From: Hydrococcus rivularis NIES-593
Lineage (GTDB): Bacteria; Cyanobacteriota; Cyanobacteriia; Cyanobacteriales; Microcystaceae
Assembly: GCF_001904635.1 (NCBI RefSeq)
Contig: NZ_MRCB01000024.1
Span: forward strand, 1 to 64,000
Direction of reading: 5' to 3'
Length of the DNA stretch: 64,000 nt
The position numbers and the translations under genes are program-made. The number at the start of each line of letters is the position of its first letter. The first letter of the stretch is position 1. This document shows positions 26,288 to 35,980 of this stretch, piece by piece. The notes beneath the pieces were generated by a model that was given only the letters and a program-made list of their open reading frames with translations, had not been told where the DNA came from and searched no databases.

Positions 26288-26579
26288 ATAGCCCCAGTCT
26301 CCCAGTCCTCTCCGTCCTCCGTTCTTAAAGAAGTCCCCAATAGGCGGCCCTTTCTCGCAACCAACCAGATTGTTGCCAACGAGCGATCGCGCAAACTTGA
26401 GTATTGTAATCCTTTTGGGATCGCTACACACAAAGCTTCACCGGAAAGACGGACGGAGAATTGTCGATTTCTATAGAAGAACTCATTGCTATTGGAGCGA
26501 AATTTTCTGACTAATAAAAACAAAAGTGTCAGAAATCTGGCACTTTTCGCAACTCAAAACAAGTTGGTCGGATCGATAT

Positions 26580-27893
26580 TTACCCTTGCGGTTCGGTGTT
26601 GGTATCTGCCATCTGCATGGCACGCATCAGATTCTCTAGGGCATATTCGAGATGCAGTCCCGCATCTACGGCTACCCAACCCTCATTTGTCAGATGTCGC
26701 CATTCAAAATGGAGGTGGGGACCTGTAGACATTCCCGTGCTACCAACTCGTCCGATAACGGTTCCCTGGTTTACCCAATCGCCGGGTTTGACGAAAACTT
26801 CTGATAAGTGGGCATAACGAGATTCTTGAGTGCCCTTCTCGTGGCGTACAATCACCGTTAATCCGTAGCCGTCTATCCAATCTGCGACAGCTACTTCGCC
26901 GTGGTAAGTAGCGAGTACGGGAGTTCCTTGCGGTGCGCCGATATCGGTTCCCTCATGCATTCTGTTAGTGCCCGTGATGGGATGAATTCGCCAGCCAAAA
27001 CCAGAGGTAATATTAGCAGGAATGGGTAAGGGGAAAATGAGGGACGTTCTGTGGTGTTGGGAGGGGACTTGAGGATCTTGAGGATAGTGATAGGTTATCG
27101 TTGCTCGATTGTACTTGGAAACGGGAGCTAAGGTAATAGAAGCAGGCGGCTTAACGACCGAACCAATCGCGGTTGGGCGAGCTTGATAGCTGGTAGATTT
27201 CAGCCTTCCTGAAGTTTTTGCCCTGCTGGCGACTTGGATTAGGGATGACGCCGGTCGGGTTCTCGTCGCGATCGCGCCTTGCTTTTTGGCTGTGCTGCCG
27301 CAGGTGCCGTTGGTCAGTTTTCCATTTTGAGCAATGCTGATGCATCCCGTGGCGCGATCGCTCATAATCACAGCGCTTGGAGCTGCGTAATTTTCGGCTT
27401 CGTCTCGGCTATAGTTGGTTGGGTCGATGTAGCTATTCTTTCCCAGATTGGCCAGCCTAGAAACATTGCTTGTCTGAGTTGACTGAGGTTGGCGAATGAG
27501 GTGGCGAATCCCCGAAGCGTCGTTTTCTGCAGTCGAGGAAGAGGTAGAAACTTTAGGAGCGGACAGTTGCGTTTTTGTGGAAGGTTTGGGAACCTCAATC
27601 GGGGCGGTTCGAGTCACCGTAGTTTTTACAGGATTTTCTCTGACAATCGGTTTAATGCGCTTTGCCGGAGCTTTTGGAGCGAGGTCGATCGCTTTTGGCG
27701 GTGGATCTGAAGGAGTTGAAGGATCTGGAACGATAAATGTGTTAGTAGTTGCTTTGGCTGGGATCCAGACTAATCCACTCGCCAGAATACTGAGTCCGCC
27801 CATTAATCCCATACCTTGTTTGAGCAGGCGATAGGGATGGACAGGATTTTTGGGATTGACGGGATTTGCATCTTGGGACGATGGCTGACTCAT
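26580..27893 (-). CDS. M23-family peptidoglycan peptidase
   Basis: 437 residues: a short cytoplasmic N-terminus, a hydrophobic anchor or signal near 28-48, a long Pro/Ser/Thr-rich linker (about 50-280), then a LytM/M23 domain. Zinc ligands are visible in HEGTDIG and GPHLHFE, and the fold motif is SGFGWRIHPITG. It cleaves peptidoglycan cross-bridges or activates amidases in the periplasm. All M23 zinc motifs are intact, so it is probably active. GAGG lies upstream of the ATG. No LysM domain was seen. Confidence 0.87.
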   Translation of the reverse strand: MSQPSSQDANPVNPKNPVHPYRLLKQGMGLMGGLSILASGLVWIPAKATTNTFIVPDPSTPSDPPPKAIDLAPKAPAKRIKPIVRENPVKTTVTRTAPIEVPKPSTKTQLSAPKVSTSSSTAENDASGIRHLIRQPQSTQTSNVSRLANLGKNSYIDPTNYSRDEAENYAAPSAVIMSDRATGCISIAQNGKLTNGTCGSTAKKQGAIATRTRPASSLIQVASRAKTSGRLKSTSYQARPTAIGSVVKPPASITLAPVSKYNRATITYHYPQDPQVPSQHHRTSLIFPLPIPANITSGFGWRIHPITGTNRMHEGTDIGAPQGTPVLATYHGEVAVADWIDGYGLTVIVRHEKGTQESRYAHLSEVFVKPGDWVNQGTVIGRVGSTGMSTGPHLHFEWRHLTNEGWVAVDAGLHLEYALENLMRAMQMADTNTEPQG

Positions 27894-27928
27894 TGCTGCC
27901 TCACTCCTCTACAGTAGATTGAATTGAC

Positions 27929-28714
27929 CTAGAGTTGATCGTCGTAACCGAGACTTATTGTACCGGATGGTAGATGAATTTCTGTAGTAGCTCCTGGGGA
28001 ATGCAGCCGCACTCGCAACTCTCCTTTAGAATTTACGCCGACGACGACTCCAGGACTGCCATTGACTGTCACTTCGCGTCCGATACTTTGTAAAAGGTTT
28101 AAATACGAGGGTAGCAAAATTTCTACCCCATTGGATAGATAGTGTTGATATCCAAAAAATATGCCATAAATTGCGATCGCGGCTAACTGTTCGAGAGAAT
28201 GAATGGCGGGAAAAGACTGGAGATTAATCCCTACTTCCGGTACGGGATTTTTCCAGTTAATGCCTGCGCCGATAACGGCTTGAGCGATCGTTCCTTGCTG
28301 GATGAGGGTTTCGCTTTTAATGCCGCCCAGTTTGCGTCCCTCCAAGATTAGGTCGTTGGGCCATTTCAAAAAAACGGGTAGATCGTGGCAGCGCAATGCC
28401 TCGGCAATTCCCCAAGCGCTAAAAAGGGTTAAATGGGGCGCATCGCTTGCCGGAATATTAAGATTTATGGCAACGGATAGATACAGTCCCCCTCGCTGAG
28501 ATTGCCACTGCCGCCCCCACTGTCCGCGTCCTGCGGTTTGTTCGGCAGCGATCGCTGCTAGGGGAGGTTTGAGGTTGCGATCGTCGAGCAGTTCCCAAAG
28601 AATTTGGTTGGTCGAAGGGATAATTTCGTAGAGATAAATTGATAATTGTTGCAGTGTTTGGTTATCGGAAAATTTGAGGAGTTCTGCTGCGAGTTTTTGT
28701 CGATCCAATCCCAT
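27929..28714 (-). CDS. birA: Biotin-[acetyl-CoA carboxylase] ligase
   Basis: 261 residues with the BPL/LplA catalytic domain: AAEQTAGRGQWGRQW (the biotinyl-AMP loop GRGxxGR), KWPNDLIL and the biotin-binding Lys region EGRKLGGI. The C-terminal SH3-like cap follows (GREVTVNGSPGVVVGV). It attaches biotin to the carboxyl carrier protein of acetyl-CoA carboxylase. There is no N-terminal winged helix, so it is not the repressor-type BirA. ATG 28714 was chosen; the longer reading to 28810 would run into hisB with unlike sequence. Confidence 0.87.
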   Translation of the reverse strand: MGLDRQKLAAELLKFSDNQTLQQLSIYLYEIIPSTNQILWELLDDRNLKPPLAAIAAEQTAGRGQWGRQWQSQRGGLYLSVAINLNIPASDAPHLTLFSAWGIAEALRCHDLPVFLKWPNDLILEGRKLGGIKSETLIQQGTIAQAVIGAGINWKNPVPEVGINLQSFPAIHSLEQLAAIAIYGIFFGYQHYLSNGVEILLPSYLNLLQSIGREVTVNGSPGVVVGVNSKGELRVRLHSPGATTEIHLPSGTISLGYDDQL

Positions 28715-28778
28715 TTTTTCTCGCGCCAAGACGCTATGTTTTTTTTCAATCTTCTTTTGCTCTGCTATTGAGAAGCAT

Positions 28779-29423
28779 TTACAGAACTCCTTTAGAACTC
28801 GGAATGGCATCGGCGCGACGGGGATCGATTTCTATCGCCATTCGCGTCGCCCTAGCAAATGCCTTGAAAGTAGCTTCAATGATGTGATGAGAATTGATAC
28901 CATCCAATTGGCGAATATGAAGCGTCATTTGGCTGTGGTTGACCAAGGCAACGAAGAATTCCCTGACCAACTGGGTATCATAAGTCCCTACTCGTTGGGT
29001 AGGGATTTGTAACCCGTAACTCAGATGCGGTCTTCCCGAAAAGTCGAGTGCCACTTGAATGAGGGCTTCATCTAAAGGGGCGAGAAAATGACCGAAGCGA
29101 ACGATGCCCTTGCGATCGCCCAACGCTTTTGCCAAGGCTTGACCTAGTGTAATTCCTACGTCTTCATTGGTGTGGTGGTCGTCAATTTCTATATCTCCCG
29201 TTGCCCGAACTTCCAAGTCGATTAACCCATGAGAAGCGATTTGGTGCAGCATGTGATCTAAAAAAGGAATGCCCGTCGCTGCCTTACAATTTCCTCGTCC
29301 GTCGAGATTGAGGCTTACGCTTACGTCGGTTTCTTTTGTAGTGCGGCTAACTGAGGCAGTCCTTGCCGGAAAGGGCAACTCCAGATCGGGAGAGGTTGGA
29401 AAGTGAAGATCCCGCGTTGGCAT
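28779..29423 (-). CDS. hisB: Imidazoleglycerol-phosphate dehydratase
   Basis: 214 residues, the normal length of monofunctional HisB. It dehydrates imidazoleglycerol phosphate in histidine biosynthesis, using Mn2+. The metal-binding motifs are present: [34 protein letters not shown] and the late [15 protein letters not shown]. It is not linked to other his genes, which is usual in cyanobacteria. birA follows on the same strand. Confidence 0.93.
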   Translation of the reverse strand: MPTRDLHFPTSPDLELPFPARTASVSRTTKETDVSVSLNLDGRGNCKAATGIPFLDHMLHQIASHGLIDLEVRATGDIEIDDHHTNEDVGITLGQALAKALGDRKGIVRFGHFLAPLDEALIQVALDFSGRPHLSYGLQIPTQRVGTYDTQLVREFFVALVNHSQMTLHIRQLDGINSHHIIEATFKAFARATRMAIEIDPRRADAIPSSKGVL

Positions 29424-29631
29424 GGTAGTGAGTTAACTTTTAGATGGATCGCTTTTATGTCCAAGATAACAGTTTAGCGATCGTCAGTACAGAGTATTAG
29501 AGAATTATTGACTGCACCAAGAAACGCGACGCGACCCAGACAATCCATTAATCTAGATGCCGGAAAAGGGACAAGGGAAAAAGATATATAGAAGTTTTTT
29601 CTTCCCCCTTTTCCCAAATAGGAATTAAATT
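29424..29631. other. Gap between ligA and hisB
   Basis: About 200 bases, AT-rich, with one HIP1-like site and a pyrimidine-rich run just after the ligA stop (minus direction). No gene is seen. hisB, on the same strand, probably has its promoter here. Confidence 0.4.
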
Positions 29632-31803
<2,172 letters not shown>

Positions 31804-31881
31804 CTAAGATCTTGCACCTTTCTCAAACGAACTTAATTCAAAAAACACTCTGGATGCTGATTTTGCATATATTTATGCCAC

Positions 31882-31915
31882 AAAAAAACCCACAGCTCAA
31901 TTCTGTGGGGTTTTT
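31882..31915 (-). terminator. petE: Rho-independent terminator after petE
   Basis: CCCACAG (31889-31895) and CTGTGGG (31903-31909) form a stem flanked by seven A on the left and five T on the right, so it can act in both directions. On the minus strand it lies about 90 bases beyond the petE stop. Confidence 0.85.
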
Positions 31916-32004
31916 CTTCTCTTGCTTCTATTGCTGGAGCAGTCAATCGAATCGAAGTCAGTAGAGACGTTCGTGGAATGCCTCTAGGAATTTTGAATTC
32001 CGAA

Positions 32005-32385
32005 TTATTTCACAATAATTTTGCCAACCATACCCGCACCGCGATGGGGTTCGCAGTAATAAGTATACTCTCCAGGCTCGTCAAAGGTGCTTTCATAGGA
32101 TTCGCCGGGAGAGAAGACAAGATTTTTGTGAGACATTTTGGTGGCTACAGCTTCATCCATTTTGCTGCTGTCGAAAACCACGTTGTGAGGAGCCAGCTTG
32201 TTGTTCACCCATTTTACGGTGTCGCCTGCTTTGATGGTCAAGGTGTCGGGTTCAAACTTCAGCAAGCCGCTGTCCGAACCCATTTTGACTGTATAGGTTT
32301 CTGCCGCAGCAGGAGCAGCGGAAATAACGAAGCTAGAAATGACTAGCAAAATGGTGGCAAGTAATACAGCTAATTTCTTCGACAT
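32005..32385 (-). CDS. petE: Plastocyanin precursor
   Basis: 126 residues. A signal peptide ([17 protein letters not shown]... ending AAPAAA, near residue 29) targets the thylakoid lumen. The mature blue-copper domain has the ligands His in [10 protein letters not shown], and Cys, His and Met in [11 protein letters not shown]. It carries electrons from cytochrome b6f to photosystem I when copper is available. The ATG at 32385 was chosen; a longer frame from a TTG at 32412 adds residues not seen in plastocyanins. It is divergent from petJ, which encodes its copper-independent substitute. Confidence 0.95.
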   Translation of the reverse strand: MSKKLAVLLATILLVISSFVISAAPAAAETYTVKMGSDSGLLKFEPDTLTIKAGDTVKWVNNKLAPHNVVFDSSKMDEAVATKMSHKNLVFSPGESYESTFDEPGEYTYYCEPHRGAGMVGKIIVK

Positions 32386-32412
32386 TTTTGTTTGCTCAGT
32401 AAAATTACCCAA

Positions 32413-32443
32413 CTACAAAAGTTTGACAGTCTGTCTTTTGACA
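32413..32443. promoter_or_regulatory. Candidate copper-switch operator, petE-proximal copy
   Basis: A 31-bp block whose core is GACAGTCTGTC followed by TTTTGACA. The core is a perfect 5-1-5 palindrome (GACAG-T-CTGTC), and TGTCTTTTGACA adds a third half-site. It lies 27 bases upstream of the petE start codon. The same block recurs at 32487-32517 with three mismatches. BlaI/MecI-type repressors such as PetR, known to control petE and petJ oppositely in Synechocystis, bind dyads of this general form. Confidence 0.6.
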
Positions 32444-32486
32444 GGAGTCCTAAAATTTGCTTGTTTTAGATCCATAAAAGATCCTA

Positions 32487-32517
32487 CTACAGAAGTTCGA
32501 CAGTTTGTCTTTTGACA
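32487..32517. promoter_or_regulatory. Candidate copper-switch operator, petJ-proximal copy
   Basis: Second copy of the 31-bp block, core GACAGTTTGTC then TTTTGACA. It is in the same orientation as the first copy and 74 bp from it, about seven helical turns. It ends 60 bases before the petJ start. The GACA-N3-TGTC dyad is kept while the centre varies, which is the pattern expected of a protein-binding site. Confidence 0.6.
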
Positions 32518-32577
32518 AAAGATCGACCGTTGCCGACGATAATCTACGGTTCGATACGCAAACGAGAGGAGAACTCA

Positions 32578-32913
32578 ATGAAAAGATTTTTGTCTTTAAG
32601 CTTGCTAGTTTTGGCATTGTTTACTTTAACCTTTACTCGTCCTGCCTTAGCTGGAGATTTAGCCAAAGGAGCTAAGTTGTTTTCTGCTAATTGCGCTGCT
32701 TGCCATGCCGGTGGCAAGAATGTAGTCAATGCAGCGAAAACGCTGCAAAAAGGCGATTTAGAGAAGTACAGCATGAATTCACTAGAAGCAATTAAGACTC
32801 AGATTGCCAAAGGAAAAAATGCTATGCCAGCTTTTGCGGGTCGCTTGAGCGAGCAAGAAATCGATGACGTAGCCAATTATGTCTTGTCTCAAGCAGAAAA
32901 AGGTTGGTCTTAA
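32578..32913 (+). CDS. petJ: Cytochrome c6 precursor
   Basis: 111 residues. The signal peptide [15 protein letters not shown]... ends PALA near residue 25. The mature class I cytochrome c has the haem motif CAACH and the axial Met in NAMPAF, and ends in the usual VLSQAEKGW. It is the soluble lumenal electron carrier that replaces plastocyanin when copper is scarce. AGAGGAG precedes ATG 32578; an upstream in-frame start at 32512 is not needed and lies within the operator copy. Confidence 0.95.
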   Translation: MKRFLSLSLLVLALFTLTFTRPALAGDLAKGAKLFSANCAACHAGGKNVVNAAKTLQKGDLEKYSMNSLEAIKTQIAKGKNAMPAFAGRLSEQEIDDVANYVLSQAEKGWS

Positions 32914-33450
32914 AGCGAGTCAAATCAAGTTGCAATTATTTGAGTCTATGAAGGCTAGCTCAAAGATATAGGTTACTAGACTCGCAAGCTTGGTTAGGCA
33001 GCAACGCTGTTTCATTAATGGTTAATTGTTTGGTCATGCAGGCATAGATCTAGCATTCCTAAAAGAAGGAGACTTGAGGAAGGATGCCGATCTGCCTGTA
33101 GATCGAACGAACTATTGTTTTTAAGTATCTAGGCAAAATTCAATTCATCCCCGAAGATTTGGAAAAGGGAAGAAAATGTGTAATTAATATTTGTCATATT
33201 TGTCTACTTACTTAAAATAGGTCGCTGTTTGAACAATCTAATTGTCTTTAAAAAGCAGACAACATCGTTCCCATGGTCTGGAGCCATCCGATCGTTCGCC
33301 ACATCTACAACCAATACTTAACGGACAGGCATATCAAAAGTTTATAACCAACCTAAATGATTTGTAAAAATGGAGTGAGAGCGTCTTGCTCGCACTCCGT
33401 CCGCCATTCAAATCGAATTGCTACATATAGGCTAAAAAGTACAAATTGAG
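32914..33450. other. Gap after petJ
   Basis: A stretch of 537 bases without a recognisable gene. It includes a hairpin at 33372-33398 (GGAGTG...CACTCC, 11-bp stem with one mismatch) with no T run. A short open frame around 33250-33345 (reading KADNIVPMVWSH) has no recognised match. A petJ terminator was not identified. Confidence 0.4.
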
Positions 33451-33831
33451 ATGGATATTATCGAAATTCTCAAAGACGACTATCAGCGATTTCCCGCCGA
33501 TCAAACTTATAGTATCTACGCCGAAAACGTTTATTTCAAAGATCCTCTCAATGAATTTCGGGGAATTGCACGCTATAAAGAGATGATTGGTTTTATGAGT
33601 AATTGGTTTCAAGACATTAAAATGGATCTCCACGACATTCGGAGAGAGGGAGATACCATACACACTGAATGGACGCTCAACTGGACGACTCCCATTCCTT
33701 GGAAACCTCGCATTACCATCCCTGGCAGAAGCGAACTAAAGCTCGACGAACAAGAAATGATTGTCTCTCACATCGATTACTGGCACTGCTCTCGTTTGGA
33801 CGTAATCAAACAACATCTATTTCCCAAATAG
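33451..33831 (+). CDS. DUF2358 family protein
   Basis: 126 residues recognised as DUF2358, a family shared by cyanobacteria and plant plastids with a SnoaL/NTF2-like fold. Characteristic parts are MDIIEILKDDYQRFP, YAENVYFKDPLNEFRG and the end SHIDYWHCSRLDVIKQH. It is soluble with no signal peptide, and the function is unknown. A weak ribosome site precedes the ATG. It is followed by the DUF2839 gene 62 bases on, in the same direction. Confidence 0.82.
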   Translation: MDIIEILKDDYQRFPADQTYSIYAENVYFKDPLNEFRGIARYKEMIGFMSNWFQDIKMDLHDIRREGDTIHTEWTLNWTTPIPWKPRITIPGRSELKLDEQEMIVSHIDYWHCSRLDVIKQHLFPK

Positions 33832-33893
33832 AAGAGTTCGCGTGATAGAATCGAGGGGAAAAAATACGCTGAAACACATGTAAGAGTTCGGCT

Positions 33894-34106
33894 ATGGGTG
33901 AAGCTAAGCGTCGTAAAGCTGCACTAGGCGATAAATACGGTCAAGAAGAAAGAATCTTTCCTTGGCTGCCAGTAACTAAAAGTCAAGCAGAAAACCTGTA
34001 CAAATTAACCACAAGAGTGGCATGGATTGGTATCGGTGCTCTAGCCGTTATTTGGGTGACCATTCGCTTTATCGGACCCGCTTTTGGTTGGTGGGAAATT
34101 CAGTAG
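33894..34106 (+). CDS. DUF2839 small membrane protein
   Basis: 70 residues of the cyanobacterial DUF2839 family: a basic start MGEAKRRKAALGDKYGQE, then PWLPVTKSQ, and one membrane helix (about 43-62) ending in an aromatic tail. The N-terminal MGEAKRRK is the family hallmark. Function is unknown; it is probably anchored with a cytoplasmic N-terminus. Confidence 0.82.
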   Translation: MGEAKRRKAALGDKYGQEERIFPWLPVTKSQAENLYKLTTRVAWIGIGALAVIWVTIRFIGPAFGWWEIQ

Positions 34107-34176
34107 TAAAACTCTAGCTCGTTTGCGATCTGGTCTCGATTTCCTTTAGACTTCAAGCAGAACTGAAGTCAGAATT

Positions 34177-35064
34177 ATGTCTCGTCATTGCTTAACTAAG
34201 CTTTTAGCTTTTCTGTGCAGCATCCTTTTAATTGCCTGCGGTACGGCACAAAATCAAAATGTCAATCTTCCTGCCATTTCTTCCAATTCTTCTGTCGAAT
34301 CGGCTGAGAGAGTGGTAGCTTTAACTTCGCTAACCGCCGATATTATCGAACGGTTAGATAAAAATAAACTGGTTGGAATTGCAGGCAGTAGCTTGCTCAA
34401 ATCGAGCGATCGCTTTACAAATATTCCTACAGTTAGTGAAGGACAAACCCCACCTAATTTAGAAAAAATTGTTGCTCTCAAACCCGATTTAGTCATCGGT
34501 GCTAAAGGATTTAGCGACCAAACTCTTAACAAATTAAAAGAGTTGGGGATTGCTACGCTGGCTACCGATATAAATAATTGGAATGCCTTAACAGAAATTA
34601 CTCAAGATTTAGCTCAAAAAATTGGTGCCGATCCAACTCCTTTATTAGAACGCTATCAAACCTTTTTAACCGATATTCCCCAACAAAATTTATCGACTTT
34701 AGTTTTAGTCAGCCGTCAACCGATTTTAGCTCCTAATAAAAATAGTTGGGCGGGCGATTTATTAGCGAAATTTAATGCGAAAAATTTAGCAGCAGAATTG
34801 CAGGGAAAATCTCCTTTCCCTGGTTATATTACGCTTTCTCCTGAAAAAATCCTCCAAGCTAATCCAGAAGTCTTGTTAATTGTAGAACCATTCAGACAAA
34901 AATTACTTGAAGAATTTAAAGCCCAACCTTTCTGGAGTCAATTGAAAGCCACTCAGCGCGATCGCGTGTATGTTTTTGATTATTATGGATTAGTCAACCC
35001 TGGCAGCATCGACAAAATTGAAGAAGCTTGTGCGAAACTGAAACAGGCATTGAAAGCATCATAA
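34177..35064 (+). CDS. Periplasmic binding lipoprotein, BtuF/FepB-like
   Basis: 295 residues. A lipoprotein signal ends at LIACG (lipid-bearing Cys near residue 21). A TroA-like/type III solute-binding domain follows: ERVVALTSLTADIIERLD, KPDLVIGAKG and a late KPDRVYVFDYY-like block. Relatives bind cobalamin, haem or ferric siderophores. No permease or ATPase gene is adjacent, so it is an orphan that must work with a transporter encoded elsewhere. Ligand unassigned. Confidence 0.82.
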   Translation: MSRHCLTKLLAFLCSILLIACGTAQNQNVNLPAISSNSSVESAERVVALTSLTADIIERLDKNKLVGIAGSSLLKSSDRFTNIPTVSEGQTPPNLEKIVALKPDLVIGAKGFSDQTLNKLKELGIATLATDINNWNALTEITQDLAQKIGADPTPLLERYQTFLTDIPQQNLSTLVLVSRQPILAPNKNSWAGDLLAKFNAKNLAAELQGKSPFPGYITLSPEKILQANPEVLLIVEPFRQKLLEEFKAQPFWSQLKATQRDRVYVFDYYGLVNPGSIDKIEEACAKLKQALKAS

Positions 35065-35070
35065 ATAAGA

Positions 35071-35694
35071 TTAAGATTTAACGAAATCTTTATAGTATTG
35101 CAACAGCAAACTCCCTGCCTCATCCAATTGTTTGCCAAAAGCAATAATTCCTTCTGCATGTCCGCTCATCACTAAAATTTGCGTTTCACCCAAATTCTCT
35201 TCTCGGCACAATCGAATAATTTCCTTTGCCATTTCTGGCGTACCGTAAGCAATATTTTTTGCCGTTGTTGGGACTTTATCCATTAATTCTTGCCAGAGTT
35301 TGAGATGGTGAACGTGAATAATTGCATTAATTTTTGGGTTGGCTTCATAAACAGCCGCATGGGTTAATGCTTCTGAAGAAGCTTGAATCGGACCTTCACA
35401 TGTTACATAATTTCGCTCCCAATCGTAATCGATAACCGTCGTATAGTGTTGTTCGTTTAGGATGGGCAACCCTCCCGTTTTAGTACCAGAAATGATAAAT
35501 TGGCTGGTTTTGTCGGGATGGCGAATACTGAGATTGCCAAATCCTATGCCATTAGGATATTCGCCAATTAAACCCAATTGATAGAGTTTATTTCTCCATC
35601 GATTGAGGTCTTGAATTTGATTACTAGAAAGGGGTAGCGAGTCAATCCAATGACATTGATATTTTACATACCCTTCATCAATTGTGTTTGTCAT
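35071..35694 (-). CDS. Class II aldolase/adducin-family protein
   Basis: 207 residues of the zinc-dependent class II aldolase family (fuculose-phosphate aldolase and methylthioribulose-phosphate dehydratase relatives). Metal ligands appear in IIHVHHLKLW and again in MSGHAEGIIAFG; GIGFGNLSIR and ISGTKTGGL form the phosphate or substrate loop. The exact reaction is not determinable here. ATG 35694 was chosen, because upstream sequence is the AATCCAA repeat block. The stop is six bases past the convergent lipoprotein gene's stop. Confidence 0.8.
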   Translation of the reverse strand: MTNTIDEGYVKYQCHWIDSLPLSSNQIQDLNRWRNKLYQLGLIGEYPNGIGFGNLSIRHPDKTSQFIISGTKTGGLPILNEQHYTTVIDYDWERNYVTCEGPIQASSEALTHAAVYEANPKINAIIHVHHLKLWQELMDKVPTTAKNIAYGTPEMAKEIIRLCREENLGETQILVMSGHAEGIIAFGKQLDEAGSLLLQYYKDFVKS

Positions 35695-35723
35695 ACCATT
35701 TTGGATTTTGGATTTTGGATTGG
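35693..35723 (-). repeat. 31-bp dispersed repeat with AATCCAA x3, copy 2
   Basis: Reverse-complement copy, identical over 31 bp, of the block at 23303-23333. Here it abuts the start codon of the aldolase-family gene and lies just past the truncated secreted-protein gene. Confidence 0.85.
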
Positions 35724-35774
35724 AAAACACTTTTCTGATTAAGGTTTTAGTTATTTATTTGTAACCCTCATTTT

Positions 35775-35918
35775 TTAAATTGGCTCGCCACTAGGAGAGT
35801 CAAAAAACTCCAAATCCCAAAAGACGGTAGCTGCTTGGGTCGGTTGAGACGCGATCGCCGTAAAACTTAAACTACATAGAGCAGTGGCTACCGTCAATTT
35901 TGCGAAGATATCGTTCAT
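35775..35918 (-). pseudogene. Truncated secreted-protein gene
   Basis: 47 codons from ATG 35918 to TAA 35775-35777. The product starts with a convincing signal peptide (MNDIFAKLTVATALCSLSF... ending TQAA near residue 29) and only about 18 mature residues (TVFWDLEFFDSPSGEPI). The beginning resembles exported PEP-CTERM-type cyanobacterial proteins. After GEPI the frame stops and nothing continues in other frames before the AATCCAA repeat. It lies 62 bases after tldD on the same strand. It is more likely a decayed gene than a peptide, but that is not proved. Confidence 0.55.
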
Positions 35919-35980
35919 CTTAACTATTAAACTTAACGACTTGCAAAGTCATCCAATAATACTACGATTGCCGATTAATG

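Noticed and set aside
33372-33398. Hairpin as a petJ terminator
   Set aside because: It lies 460 bases past petJ and has no T run on the plus strand.
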